NCBI GenBank assembly: GCA_900468625.1
Contig: UBUL01000015.1
Location: forward strand, 1 to 64,000
Source: Hyphomicrobiales bacterium
GTDB lineage: Bacteria; Pseudomonadota; Alphaproteobacteria; Rhizobiales; Rhizobiaceae
Reading direction: 5' to 3'
DNA: 64,000 bases
Within the stretch, counting starts at the first letter, position 1. Every line of letters begins with the position of its first letter. Below, piece by piece: positions 48,307 through 57,098 of this stretch. The position numbers and the translations under genes were made by a program. Under the pieces are notes generated by a model, which worked only from the letters and a program-made list of their open reading frames with translations, was not told where the DNA came from and ran no database searches.

Positions 48307-48909
48307 ATGAGAAGCGTGCGGATTGCAGTCTGGGTGGTCGTGTTGGTCGCTGCCGGAATATTGGGATGGTTGAGTTTCGGCGGCGGCAAGCCGCCCGAGC
48401 TGGCGGCATCCGGACCTTATGGCGTGCCTTTTGCGCTCGTCTCGCAAAACGGCCAGCCGATCAGCGAGCAGGCGTTCCGCGGCAAGCCGTCGGCCATCTT
48501 CTTCGGTTATACGCATTGTCCGGATGTCTGCCCGACGACGCTGTTCGAGCTGAATGGCTGGCTGCAGAAGGTCGATCCCGATGGCAGCAAGCTCAATGCC
48601 TATTTCGTGACCGTCGATCCCGAGCGTGATACGCCCGCTGTCATGGATCAATATGTTTCCAACGTATCCAAGCGCATCACGGGCATTTCCGGCGATCCCG
48701 CCAAGGTGATGGACATGGTCAAGGGGTTCCGCGTCTATGCCAAAAAAGTGCCGGTGGACGAGAAGCAGCCGAACGGCGACTATACGATGGATCACACGGC
48801 TTCCGTCTTCCTGCTGGATTCGGCAGGCCGTTTTGCCGGGACCATCGCTTATGAAGAGAATCCCGACGTGGCGGTGAAGAAGCTGGAGAACCTGATCAAG
48901 AAGGGGTAA
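48307..48909 (+). CDS. Sco1/SenC copper chaperone
   Basis: A 200-residue thioredoxin-fold protein anchored by an N-terminal helix (about 6-23). The copper site is CPDVC (Cys71, Cys75) with His163 in TMDHTASVFLLD, complete as in functional Sco proteins. FFGYTHCPDVCPTTLFEL and VTVDPERDTPAVM are the family signatures. It delivers copper to cytochrome c oxidase (CuA) or keeps the site reduced, in the periplasm. The ATG follows GAGGA. Seven bases separate it from the flavin monooxygenase gene; co-transcription is likely although the functions do not obviously match. Confidence 0.92.
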   Translation: MRSVRIAVWVVVLVAAGILGWLSFGGGKPPELAASGPYGVPFALVSQNGQPISEQAFRGKPSAIFFGYTHCPDVCPTTLFELNGWLQKVDPDGSKLNAYFVTVDPERDTPAVMDQYVSNVSKRITGISGDPAKVMDMVKGFRVYAKKVPVDEKQPNGDYTMDHTASVFLLDSAGRFAGTIAYEENPDVAVKKLENLIKKG

Positions 48910-48916
48910 TGGCTGG

Positions 48917-50065
48917 ATGAGCGAGCGGATTGGCGAACAGGGAAAATCCAGATCCATTCTAATCGCGGGGGCTGGGCCGGTTGGTCTTGCCGCTGCACTC
49001 GAGCTCGCCCGTCGCGGCTTCTTGCCACGTATCGTCGATGACGGCAGTGGGCCGACACCTATGGAAGAGAGTCGTGCGCTAGGCGTCAACGCCCGCACGC
49101 TGACGCTTCTGTCTCCTTCCGGCGTTGCAAACCACATCCTCGCTGCTGCCCAGCCGATCGAGCGCTTTCGCGTCCGCTCGGATAAGAAAATTCTCATCCA
49201 GTTGGATACTCGAGAGGTAAAAGGCCGCTTCAGCGCTGTTTGCGCTCTGCCGCAGGGCAGTACCGAGCGCCTGCTGATGGAGGCGCTTTCGGTCTATGGC
49301 ATCTCGCCTGAATGGCAGACGGCCGTGGTCGCGGACGCCATGTCGGACCCTCGAAAGCCGGAGGTCACGCTGCGCCGGACTGACGGTACGTCGGAGACGG
49401 TGCGGCCGGACATATTGATCGGTTCCGATGGCGCTCATTCTGCGGTGCGCAAGGCGCTCGGCGCCGGCTTCCCGGGTGAGGCACTGGAGGCTTATTTCTA
49501 TCTTGCCGATTTCCGTTATGCGGAGCCGGTCGATACGCATTTCGGCGAGATATCGCTTTTCGATCCCGGCATGGTTGGGCGGCTGCCTGTGACGGCTGAT
49601 ATCATTCGCTATATTTCGACGCTGGAGAATTTCGAAAGCCGCATCGTTCATCCGGCCGCCATTGCTGAAAAGACGTGGGCCTCCCAGTTCCGCATCAACT
49701 TCCGGCATGTCGAACCTATGGCCAAGGGCAATGTCTTTCTTGCCGGCGATGCCGCGCATATTCATTCGCCGGCCGGCGCACGAGGCATGAATCTCGGCGT
49801 CGAAGATGCCTGCTGGCTTGCCTGGCTCATTGCGGAAGGCCGAGAACAGGAGTATTCGGCCTTGAGAATTCCCGCCGTGAAGCAGGTGTTGAAGCAGACA
49901 TATGCCCTGACGCGACTGATCACCATGACAAATCCGCTGGCAATAGCGGCGCGCAATCTGTTTGCGCCGCTGTTGCTGCGCTTCGGCCCAGCCCGCCGGA
50001 TATTGCTTCAGAATGTGGCCGGCTATGACACGCCAAGACCGCCCTGGATCGATTGGGCCGAATAA
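48917..50065 (+). CDS. FAD-dependent aromatic-type monooxygenase (PHBH/UbiH fold)
   Basis: A 382-residue flavoprotein. ILIAGAGPVGLAAALELARRG (GxGxxG at about 18-23), the DG motif around DILIGSDGAHSAVRKALG, and FLAGDAAHIHSPAGARGMNLGVEDA (GD motif, about 276-300) define the FAD_binding_3 family of hydroxylases. It lacks the C-terminal thioredoxin-like domain of phenol hydroxylases. Substrate is unknown; a role in quinone or aromatic metabolism is possible. It lies between a Sco gene and prmA with short gaps. RBS before the ATG is weak (GGTAATGG). Confidence 0.82.
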   Translation: MSERIGEQGKSRSILIAGAGPVGLAAALELARRGFLPRIVDDGSGPTPMEESRALGVNARTLTLLSPSGVANHILAAAQPIERFRVRSDKKILIQLDTREVKGRFSAVCALPQGSTERLLMEALSVYGISPEWQTAVVADAMSDPRKPEVTLRRTDGTSETVRPDILIGSDGAHSAVRKALGAGFPGEALEAYFYLADFRYAEPVDTHFGEISLFDPGMVGRLPVTADIIRYISTLENFESRIVHPAAIAEKTWASQFRINFRHVEPMAKGNVFLAGDAAHIHSPAGARGMNLGVEDACWLAWLIAEGREQEYSALRIPAVKQVLKQTYALTRLITMTNPLAIAARNLFAPLLLRFGPARRILLQNVAGYDTPRPPWIDWAE

Positions 50066-50085
50066 GAACGAGAAAGAGCGACGAG

Positions 50086-50964
50086 TTGAGTGAAATTCGC
50101 CTTTATGTGACGACGACCGAGAAGAAGGCCGGGCAGATCCTGGATCTGATGACACCGGTGTTCGAGGACGAGGAGTTTCCGATCGCAACGACTGAGATCG
50201 ACGAGAAGAACGATCTCTGGGAAGCGTCGATCTATCTGTATGCCGTGGATGAAGATGAGGTTCGCGATCGTTTCGAGGCGCTTTTGAAGCCGGCTTTCGC
50301 CGAACTCGCCGTTCAAAGGGAAGTGCTCCCCGATATCGACTGGATCGCCAAGTCGCTGGAGGGCTTGAAGCCGGTGCGTGCCGGCCGCTTCCTCGTTCAC
50401 GGTTCGCATGACCGCGACAAGGTCGGCGCCAGCGACATCGCCATCGAAATCGAGGCCGGGCAGGCTTTCGGCACCGGTCATCATGGCACGACGGCGGGCT
50501 GCCTCGAGACGATCGAAAAGGTTCTTGCCAGCCGCCGCGTGCGCAATGCGCTCGATCTCGGCACCGGCAGCGGTGTCCTGGCGATTGCCGTGCGCAAGCT
50601 GCGCAACATTCCGGTTTTGGCGACGGATATCGATCCGGTCGCCGTCCGCGTTGCACGCGACAATGTCCGCAGCAACGGGATCGCTTCCGGCATCGCCTTG
50701 GAGACGGCGCCGGGATTTCACTCGACCGCCTTTTCCAAGCATGGCCCCTTCGACCTTATCATCGCTAATATCCTTGCGCGCCCGCTGATCAAGATGGCGC
50801 CGCAGCTCGTGGCTCATCTGGCGCCTGGTGGCTCGGTCATCCTTTCGGGTATTCTGGCCGAACAGCGCTGGAAGGTGCTTGCAGCCTATAACGGCGTCAA
50901 TCTGCGCCATGTGCGCACGATCTGGCGCAACGGCTGGGTTACCATCCACCTCGACCGGCCCTGA
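50086..50964 (+). CDS. prmA: PrmA, ribosomal protein L11 methyltransferase
   Basis: A 292-residue SAM enzyme that trimethylates lysines of L11. An N-terminal substrate-recognition domain (about 1-95) precedes the catalytic one: GQAFGTGHHGTTAGCLETIE, ALDLGTGSGVLAIAV (motif I) and DLIIANILARPLIKMAP (motif IV, NxxxRP). The start is ambiguous: TTG at 50086 (residues SEIRLYVTT follow, matching homologues) was chosen; a TTG at 50053 would overlap the upstream gene. No ATG is available, and the RBS (GAGAAAG) is modest. Confidence 0.93.
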   Translation: MSEIRLYVTTTEKKAGQILDLMTPVFEDEEFPIATTEIDEKNDLWEASIYLYAVDEDEVRDRFEALLKPAFAELAVQREVLPDIDWIAKSLEGLKPVRAGRFLVHGSHDRDKVGASDIAIEIEAGQAFGTGHHGTTAGCLETIEKVLASRRVRNALDLGTGSGVLAIAVRKLRNIPVLATDIDPVAVRVARDNVRSNGIASGIALETAPGFHSTAFSKHGPFDLIIANILARPLIKMAPQLVAHLAPGGSVILSGILAEQRWKVLAAYNGVNLRHVRTIWRNGWVTIHLDRP

Positions 50965-50991
50965 GCCGCTCACTTCCTGCATCTACGATTG

Positions 50992-51027
50992 CAAAAACAA
51001 AAAAAGACGGTGCCGAGGCACCGTCTT
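50992..51027 (-). terminator. Minus-strand terminator beyond the 46-residue gene
   Basis: AAGACGGTGCC and GGCACCGTCTT pair almost perfectly across a very short loop. On the minus strand the stem is followed by TTTTTTTGTTTTTGC; on the plus strand no T run follows. It therefore ends a leftward transcript, for which the small gene at 51167-51307 is the only candidate. Confidence 0.75.
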
Positions 51028-51166
51028 GAGACCGGCTTTCGCCGATCTTGCCCGCGAGCGTGTGGAGGAGGAGTGCTCGAGCAGGCTCTAGCGTTCTGAT
51101 CATGGTCCGGATGGGAGGAGGAGAACCGGACCGCGACCTATTTGGAACGCGTAGCTTGGAAACTTC

Positions 51167-51307
51167 TTAGCGGTGACCGCCGCGGCTTGCGCCGATTGCC
51201 CGCGAGGTTTCGACTTCGAGCTGACGAAGCGAGCCGACGGAGTGGCGTACGGTACGACGCTCGCCAGCCAGCGCCGGGCTAACATATGCGGAGCGAGAGA
51301 TAGGCAT
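51167..51307 (-). CDS. Small basic hypothetical protein, 46 residues
   Basis: A 46-codon frame beginning MPISRSAYVSPALAGERR and ending GASRGGHR. It is rich in Arg, Ser and Val, with an overall strong positive charge and no membrane helix; no family is recognised. AAGGAC lies 11 bases before the ATG. Support comes from a clear terminator in the same direction (50992-51027) in a gap that has no other leftward gene. The frame is open for 40 codons further upstream without an RBS. It could bind nucleic acid, which is speculation from composition. Confidence 0.5.
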   Translation of the reverse strand: MPISRSAYVSPALAGERRTVRHSVGSLRQLEVETSRAIGASRGGHR

Positions 51308-51658
51308 TGTCTTCAGTCCTTGGTTTTGAGCTGGTTCTTCGTGAACCCGTTTGATGGCTGCGATATAGCGACTCGCCGGCTGGCGTGGCAGAGGGGAGGC
51401 TTCATGGGAGCTATGCGCAGCGTGCATGCATTGTGCCGTGAAGTTGTCATATTTGAACAGCGATGCTCATGAAATGGGCGGATTCGTTAACGGCATCATG
51501 GCTGAATTCGGCAAGCCGGCAAGCCGGCAAGCCCGAGCAACCATCCCGCAGCCAGTTTTCGCCTGCTGCCGAAAATCACGTCGCACTTCCGGCAATCATG
51601 CTCTAACATACTGGCGCAACTCAATTTCACGGATTCTCCACCAGTCTCGGATCAGCTC
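51308..51658. other. Gap upstream of the aminopeptidase P gene
   Basis: 351 bases that should contain the promoters of the small leftward gene and the rightward pepP gene. The only visible structure is CGGCAAGC repeated three times in tandem (51509-51532). No clear promoter or further gene was found. Confidence 0.4.
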
Positions 51659-53494
51659 ATGTTTCAGTCTTTCGACGTCACTTCCACCCCGCAATTCGGG
51701 CGCGAGCGTGTTGCCGGTTTGCGCGCCGCCTTCGGCGATCTCGGCATTGACGGCTTCCTGGTACCGCGTGCCGACGAATATCAGGGAGAGTATGTGCCTA
51801 AATGCTCGGAGCGGCTCGCATGGCTTACGGGCTTCACGGGATCGGCAGGTGTTGCGCTTGTGACACACTCTCAGGCCATGGTTTTCGTGGATGGCCGTTA
51901 TGTCACGCAACTTGCCGAGCAGGTGGACCGCAGCGTCTTCACCGGCGGCGATCTGGTCAACGAGCCGCCGCATGTCTGGCTGCCGCGTCACGCGAAGAAA
52001 GGTTTCCGGCTCGGCATCGATCCGTGGCTGCATACGGGTGCGGAAGTGCGCCGCCTGGAAAAGGCATTGGCCGAGATAGACGGCAAGCTCGTCTTTCTGC
52101 CTCACAATCCGCTCGACAGGCTCTGGACGGACAGGCCGGCCGAGCCGCTGGGCAACGTTATCATTCAGGACATCGCCCAGGCCGGCATCCTCGCCAAGGA
52201 CAAGCTTGCGGCGATCGCGAACGGCCTCAAGGAAAAGAAGCTCAAGGCGGCACTGATTACCGATCCATCGTCTGTCGCCTGGATCTTCAATATCCGCGGC
52301 AGCGACGTGCCGCACACGCCGCACCCCTTGGCCCGCGCCATCATCTACGCAGAAGGGGAAGCGGCACTCTTCCTCGACAAGCGCAAGACCAAGGTCGAGG
52401 CTGAAGCCTATCTAGCGCAGATCTGCAAGCAGCTGCCGCCTTCCGAACTTACCGAGCGCCTGGCCGCTGCGGCTGCGAATGGTGGGCGGATCCTGGTCGA
52501 TCCAGATCTCGTTTCCTACGCCCTGACCGACATCATCCGCCGCGAAGGCGGAGAGGTCGTGGAGGGCAATGATCCCGCCAAGCTGCCGCGCGCCTGCAAG
52601 AATGCCGCTGAGATCAACGGCTCCGCTGCTGCCCATCTGCAGGATGGCGCCGCCATGGTCGAATTCCTCCACTGGCTGGAGACGAGCAAGCCGGGCACGG
52701 TGACGGAAATCGCCGCCGCAGAAAGGCTGGAAGCTTGCCGCGCCCGTGTCGGCGAGAGCATGCAGAACCCACTGAAGGACATCTCATTCGATACGATCGC
52801 GGGCGCTGGCGAGCATGCGGCCATCATGCATTACCGTGTAACGACGGCGAGCGACCGTCTGATCCAGGCGGGCGAGCTGTTCCTCATCGATTCGGGCGCG
52901 CAATACATCAACGGCACGACGGATATTACCCGCACCGTCGGCATCGGTGTTGTTTCCGAAGAGCAGAAGCGTCTCTTCACGCTGGTACTGAAGGGAATGA
53001 TCGCCATCAGCACGGCGCGTTTCCCGAAGGGGACGCGCGGCTGCGATCTCGATCCGCTGGCGCGTATCGCGCTCTGGAAGGCTGGCGTCGATTTTGCCCA
53101 TGGCACCGGCCACGGCGTCGGATCCTATCTTTCCGTACATGAGGGGCCGCAACGTATTGCGCGGCTTGCCGTGCAGGAACTGCTTCCCGGCATGATCCTT
53201 TCCAATGAGCCTGGCTACTATCGTCCGGGTCATTTCGGCATCCGCATCGAAAACCTGATCTATATCCGCGATCCGGAGGAGATCTCGGGCGGCGACATGC
53301 CGATGCTGGGCTTTGAGACGCTGACCTTCTGCCCGATCGATCGGAGCCTGGTGCTCGTGGAACTGCTGACGCATGACGAGCTGCATTGGCTGAACAAATA
53401 TCACGCCCAGACTCGCGAGGCGCTGATGCCGCTGATTCATGATCATGACGTCCGGGCGTGGCTGGAAAATGCCACGCTCGAACTCAGCCATTGA
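51659..53494 (+). CDS. Aminopeptidase P (Xaa-Pro aminopeptidase), long form
   Basis: A 611-residue M24-family metallopeptidase that removes N-terminal residues before proline. Two creatinase-like N-terminal domains (about 1-310; FLVPRADEYQGEYVPKCSERLAWLTGFTGSAG) precede the pita-bread catalytic domain. The dinuclear metal ligands are in place: Asp411 (LIDSGAQY), Asp422 (TTDITRT), His485 (GTGHGVGSYLSVHEGP), Glu at about 517 (SNEPGYY) and Glu at about 531 (RIENL). Size and the C-terminal extension match the eukaryote-like three-domain APP common in alphaproteobacteria. It is cytoplasmic, single gene, with its own terminator. Confidence 0.92.
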   Translation: MFQSFDVTSTPQFGRERVAGLRAAFGDLGIDGFLVPRADEYQGEYVPKCSERLAWLTGFTGSAGVALVTHSQAMVFVDGRYVTQLAEQVDRSVFTGGDLVNEPPHVWLPRHAKKGFRLGIDPWLHTGAEVRRLEKALAEIDGKLVFLPHNPLDRLWTDRPAEPLGNVIIQDIAQAGILAKDKLAAIANGLKEKKLKAALITDPSSVAWIFNIRGSDVPHTPHPLARAIIYAEGEAALFLDKRKTKVEAEAYLAQICKQLPPSELTERLAAAAANGGRILVDPDLVSYALTDIIRREGGEVVEGNDPAKLPRACKNAAEINGSAAAHLQDGAAMVEFLHWLETSKPGTVTEIAAAERLEACRARVGESMQNPLKDISFDTIAGAGEHAAIMHYRVTTASDRLIQAGELFLIDSGAQYINGTTDITRTVGIGVVSEEQKRLFTLVLKGMIAISTARFPKGTRGCDLDPLARIALWKAGVDFAHGTGHGVGSYLSVHEGPQRIARLAVQELLPGMILSNEPGYYRPGHFGIRIENLIYIRDPEEISGGDMPMLGFETLTFCPIDRSLVLVELLTHDELHWLNKYHAQTREALMPLIHDHDVRAWLENATLELSH

Positions 53495-53515
53495 GGTCAG
53501 CTATTGAGAAATACG

Positions 53516-53555
53516 AGCCCCATCCTGCTGCGAAGGTGGGATGGGGTCTTTTATT
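53516..53555 (+). terminator. Terminator of the aminopeptidase P gene
   Basis: CCCCATCC (53518-53525) pairs with GGATGGGG (53539-53546), followed by TCTTTTATT. It lies just past the pepP stop and before the convergent azlD gene. Confidence 0.8.
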
Positions 53556-53558
53556 ATC

Positions 53559-53870
53559 TCAAGCGCCGATGGAATGGCGCCATGCCATGACGGCGATCCA
53601 TCCCGCCACGAGCATATAAGTCGAGGGATAGCGCAAGCAGACGAGAAGGGCAGCAAGCATCGCCGCCTTGATATCCCAGCCGCCGATGAAGAAGGCGGGT
53701 GCGACGAGGGTCGTAAGGACAGCGGCGGGCACGGCATTAAGTGCGGCCTCGACGCGCGGCGGAATGCGGGTCATCTTGACGATCAGGATATAGCCGCCAA
53801 TGCGCGTCAGGAAGGTCACCACGGCGGCAGCCGCAATCAGCAGAACCATGTGCGGATTGAAATCGAACAT
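53559..53870 (-). CDS. azlD: AzlD-family branched-chain amino-acid transport subunit
   Basis: A 103-residue protein with four predicted helices. MVLLIAAAAVVTFLTRIGGYILI is the conserved AzlD start (TRxGG), followed by NAVPAAVLTTLVAPA. AzlD is the small subunit of the AzlCD exporter of branched-chain amino acids and their analogues. It starts two bases after the azlC stop, so both are translated from one mRNA. Confidence 0.88.
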   Translation of the reverse strand: MFDFNPHMVLLIAAAAVVTFLTRIGGYILIVKMTRIPPRVEAALNAVPAAVLTTLVAPAFFIGGWDIKAAMLAALLVCLRYPSTYMLVAGWIAVMAWRHSIGA

Positions 53871-53872
53871 GG

Positions 53873-54595
53873 TCAGACCTCGTGGCTTTCATGTGCGATA
53901 TCGGGTTTCCGATTCGCCTTTATCGGCGGCAGCATCGCGGCAAGCGCGACGCCTGCCAATGCACCGATACTGACATGCCAGGGCGAGCCGACATAGCGAT
54001 AAGCGATGGCTGATGCGACTGCACTGACGGCCACGACCGGCAGAAAGTTGTCGCGCGTGCGGAAGCCCATGACGATGCCGAGGAAATAGACCGGCAGCAG
54101 AATATCGAGGCCGATGGCTTTCGGATCACCGATGAAACTGCCGAGAAGACCGCCGATCAGGCTCACCACCACCCAGGGAATATAGATCACCGCCGCAAAG
54201 CCGATGTACCAGGAGAAGGTTACGGGCTTGCCGCTTTCGTGACGCTTGATCGTCTCAGCAAATTGCGGATCGACCAGCAGGAAGAAGGTAAAGAACTTCT
54301 GCACCGCGGAAAAGTGCCTGATATAGCGCGCGATCGCCGCGGAATAGAGAACATGGCGAAAGTTCACGGCGAGAATCGATAGCACGATAAGCCAAGCCTG
54401 AACATTATGGCCGAAGAGGTCGATGCCCACCATCTGGCTGGCGCCGGCATAGACGGTGCCGCTCATCAGGGTCAGCTCGCCAAGGGACATGCCCTGATCG
54501 CGCGCCAGCGTACCGAAGAGGGCGCCGAAGGGCGCTGCAGCGAGGCCGACGGGAATGCCACCCTTCAAGCCGTCAAGAAATTCCGCGCGACTCAT
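53873..54595 (-). CDS. azlC: AzlC-family branched-chain amino-acid exporter subunit
   Basis: A 240-residue inner-membrane protein with about seven helices. The motif GGIPVGLAAAPFGALFGTLARDQGMSL, then MSGTVYAGASQMVGIDLFG and NFRHVLYSAAIARYI identify AzlC. With AzlD it exports branched-chain amino acids; in other bacteria the pair also gives azaleucine resistance. The ATG at 54595 was chosen because the family begins there; the frame extends 33 codons upstream with an Arg/Pro-rich leader that is not conserved. Confidence 0.88.
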   Translation of the reverse strand: MSRAEFLDGLKGGIPVGLAAAPFGALFGTLARDQGMSLGELTLMSGTVYAGASQMVGIDLFGHNVQAWLIVLSILAVNFRHVLYSAAIARYIRHFSAVQKFFTFFLLVDPQFAETIKRHESGKPVTFSWYIGFAAVIYIPWVVVSLIGGLLGSFIGDPKAIGLDILLPVYFLGIVMGFRTRDNFLPVVAVSAVASAIAYRYVGSPWHVSIGALAGVALAAMLPPIKANRKPDIAHESHEV

Positions 54596-54827
54596 GGTCC
54601 GCTTTGTCCTTTGTGGAAAACCCGCATTGCCTCGGAGAAAGAATGGGGGACGCGGATCACGCATGGAAACAACGATAGTTGCACCCTTGCGCATTTGTTG
54701 CCGCGCTGTTCAATGGCGGGAGGTGTAAGCCGTGCCTTTGGAGCCAGCAATTGAATTTCCTTGATGGATCAATTGATTTCCTTGATCCAGAGCTTTGGGC
54801 TCGCTCGCAAAAAGGGAGATAGCGAAG

Positions 54828-55079
54828 ATGAAGAAGATCACCTTTGCGAAAGAGGAGAAGGCGGCCATGGTCGCTCGCGTCAAGCGCTATTTCGCCGATG
54901 AACTGGATCAGACGCTCGGTACGCTGCCGGCCGAATTCCTGCTCGATTTCTTCACCGCGGAGATTGGGCCGTACTATTACAATCAGGGCCTGCGCGACGC
55001 CCATGCCGCATTGATGAGCAAGATGGAGGATTTCGGCGAGGCGATCTATCTGCTGGAAAAGGAACCTGCCAAGGATTGA
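54828..55079 (+). CDS. DUF2164-family protein
   Basis: An 83-residue cytoplasmic protein of the DUF2164 family. VARVKRYFADELDQTLGTLPAEFLLDFFTAEIGPYYYNQGLRDA (blocks at about 14-60) is the conserved core, with the aromatic PYYYNQ motif. Function is unknown. It has a good RBS (AGGGAG) before the ATG at 54828; a longer start at 54795 is less likely. The gene is divergent from azlC and convergent with panB, seven bases from its stop. Confidence 0.85.
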   Translation: MKKITFAKEEKAAMVARVKRYFADELDQTLGTLPAEFLLDFFTAEIGPYYYNQGLRDAHAALMSKMEDFGEAIYLLEKEPAKD

Positions 55080-55086
55080 TGGACCG

Positions 55087-55908
55087 TCACTTCTTCGGCT
55101 GGAACGTATGCTCCAAGGCCGGGAAGGTGCGGGCCTTCACCTCTTCGGCATAGGACGCCGCCGCTTTGGAAATCGCCGGCGCCAGTTCTGCGAAATGCTT
55201 GACGAAGCGTGGCTTGAAATCGTTGAACAGGCCGAGCATGTCGTCGGAAACGAGGATCTGCCCGTCGCAGGCGGCAGAAGCGCCGATGCCGACGGTGGGG
55301 ATGGCGACTGCGGCGGTAATCTCGCGGGCGAGCGGCTCGATCGTGCCTTCGATCACCATGGCGAAGGCGCCGGCCTCCGAGATCGCCTTCGCATCGCGCC
55401 GGATCTTGTCGGCTTCACTGTCCGAGCGCCCAAGCGAACGATAGCCGCCGGTCGTGTTCACCTGCTGCGGCATGAGCCCGACATGGCCGAAGACTGGAAT
55501 ACCGCGGGAGGTGAGGAAGGAGACTGTTTCTCGCATTTCCTCCCCGCCCTCCAGCTTCACGCCGTCGCAGCCGGTTTCTTTCAGGATGCGCGCGGCATTG
55601 CGAAACGCCTGTTCCTTCGATTCCTGGTAGGACCCGAAGGGCATGTCGACGATGACGCAGGCATGTTTCGCGCCGCGCATGACGGCCTGGCCGTGGCCGA
55701 TCATCATTTCCATCGTGACGCCGACGGTCGTTTCCATGCCGTAGAGCACCATGCCGAGGGAATCGCCGACCAGCAGCAGGTCGCAATGCGGATCGAGCAG
55801 GCGGGCAATCGGCGTCGTATAGGCCGTCAGGCTGACGATGGGGCGCGTGCCTTTCATGGCCGCGATGGTGGCGGGCGTGTTGCGCTTGACGTGTCCGACG
55901 GTGCTCAT
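55087..55908 (-). CDS. panB: PanB, ketopantoate hydroxymethyltransferase
   Basis: A 273-residue TIM-barrel enzyme converting alpha-ketoisovalerate to ketopantoate with methylenetetrahydrofolate, the first step of pantothenate synthesis. [14 protein letters not shown] (metal-binding Asp), [15 protein letters not shown] and GHVGLMPQ are diagnostic. The start codon follows directly on the panC stop triplet, so panC-panB are translated together from one mRNA. panD is not in the window. Confidence 0.95.
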   Translation of the reverse strand: MSTVGHVKRNTPATIAAMKGTRPIVSLTAYTTPIARLLDPHCDLLLVGDSLGMVLYGMETTVGVTMEMMIGHGQAVMRGAKHACVIVDMPFGSYQESKEQAFRNAARILKETGCDGVKLEGGEEMRETVSFLTSRGIPVFGHVGLMPQQVNTTGGYRSLGRSDSEADKIRRDAKAISEAGAFAMVIEGTIEPLAREITAAVAIPTVGIGASAACDGQILVSDDMLGLFNDFKPRFVKHFAELAPAISKAAASYAEEVKARTFPALEHTFQPKK

Positions 55909-56784
55909 TTATGCGGCCCTTTCATCGGCGGACGATCTGTGTCCAATGACCCGGTTGTCAAGCAGGCGTGTGGTGCCGATGCGCACGAACAGGGCGACGA
56001 GCACCGGCTGGCCTTGCAGTTTCGTCAGTGTTTCCAGTGTCTCAGGGTGGCGGACGGCGGCGACCTCGGCGGTGGCAAGCGGCTCCTTTTCGATGAAGGT
56101 CCGCAGCGCCTCCTCGAATGCGGAAGGATCGTCGGCGCCCAGGGCATAGAGCCTTTCGGCTTCCGCAAGCGTATTCGGGACAATGGCGGCGGCGGTCCGC
56201 TCTTCCTTCGAGAGATAGACGTTGCGCGAGGAGAGCGCCAGGCCATCCGCATCCCGAACGGTCGGCACCGGCACGACCCGGACAGGCTGGGCCAGATCCT
56301 CGACCATGCGGCGGATGATCGTCACTTGCTGATAGTCCTTTTCGCCGAAATAGGCGCTGTCGGGCTGGACGATGTTGAAGAGCTTGGTGACGACGGTGGC
56401 AACTCCGGCGAAGTGGCCCGGGCGAACAGCGCCTTCCAGCTCCGCACCGAGCTTCGGCACGTCGACCACCGTTTCCATCGGGCGCGGATACATGTCGGTC
56501 ACACCGGGTGCGAAGAGAAAATCGACGCCAGCGTCGCGCAGCATGGCGCTGTCGCGCTCGAGATCGCGGGGATATTTCGCCAGATCTTCATTGGCGCCGA
56601 ACTGCAGCGGATTGACGAAAATAGAGGTAACGACGATGTCGTTCTCGGCTTTTGCACGGGAGACCAGTTCCATATGGCCGGCATGCAGATAGCCCATGGT
56701 CGGCACCAGGCCGATTCTCCTGCCTGCCTTGCGCTGTGCGCCGAGCCGTTCGCGCAGGGCAGCTATCGTGTGGACGATCTCCAT
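55909..56784 (-). CDS. panC: PanC, pantothenate synthetase
   Basis: A 291-residue enzyme joining pantoate and beta-alanine with [19 protein letters not shown] holds the HxGH nucleotidyl-transfer motif; [20 protein letters not shown] and [12 protein letters not shown] (KMSKS-like) follow. The ATG at 56784 was chosen for homology and its GGGAG RBS; the frame continues 77 codons upstream without conservation. It is the first gene of the panCB operon. Confidence 0.95.
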   Translation of the reverse strand: MEIVHTIAALRERLGAQRKAGRRIGLVPTMGYLHAGHMELVSRAKAENDIVVTSIFVNPLQFGANEDLAKYPRDLERDSAMLRDAGVDFLFAPGVTDMYPRPMETVVDVPKLGAELEGAVRPGHFAGVATVVTKLFNIVQPDSAYFGEKDYQQVTIIRRMVEDLAQPVRVVPVPTVRDADGLALSSRNVYLSKEERTAAAIVPNTLAEAERLYALGADDPSAFEEALRTFIEKEPLATAEVAAVRHPETLETLTKLQGQPVLVALFVRIGTTRLLDNRVIGHRSSADERAA

Positions 56785-57098
56785 TGTTGCACTCCCTCGG
56801 CAAGCAACGCCTTCCCACGCCGCCCGCCTCCATCCCTTGAGTTTCGCGGGGTCTTCTAGCGTGTGCGGTGCAAAAAGGCAATTCAAGGCCGCTTGTCTTC
56901 GCGGCAAGAGCATCTGCGCATCAGCTCGCGATGCAACCATCGCATCAGTCTTGCCCGTAAGCCACCAGACGCGATCGGAAATCTCCAGACAAATGCTGCC
57001 TGTGCATAAGCACATGGAGCGCCCTCGGCCACCGATGGCACCCGTTTTCGAGCCTGTTCTATAAATATCCCGTCGGGGTTAGCGCTTTCCTCAATCTT
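56785..57098. other. Divergent gap between panC and the flippase gene
   Basis: 314 bases that should hold both promoters. The flippase reading frame is open from 56961, but it has no ATG, GTG or TTG before 57099. No hairpin or other gene stands out. Confidence 0.4.

Noticed and set aside
51509..51532. CGGCAAGC repeated three times, considered as a CRISPR remnant or operator
   Set aside because: The units are 8 bases and head-to-tail with no spacers, and there are no cas genes. It is a short slippage repeat.
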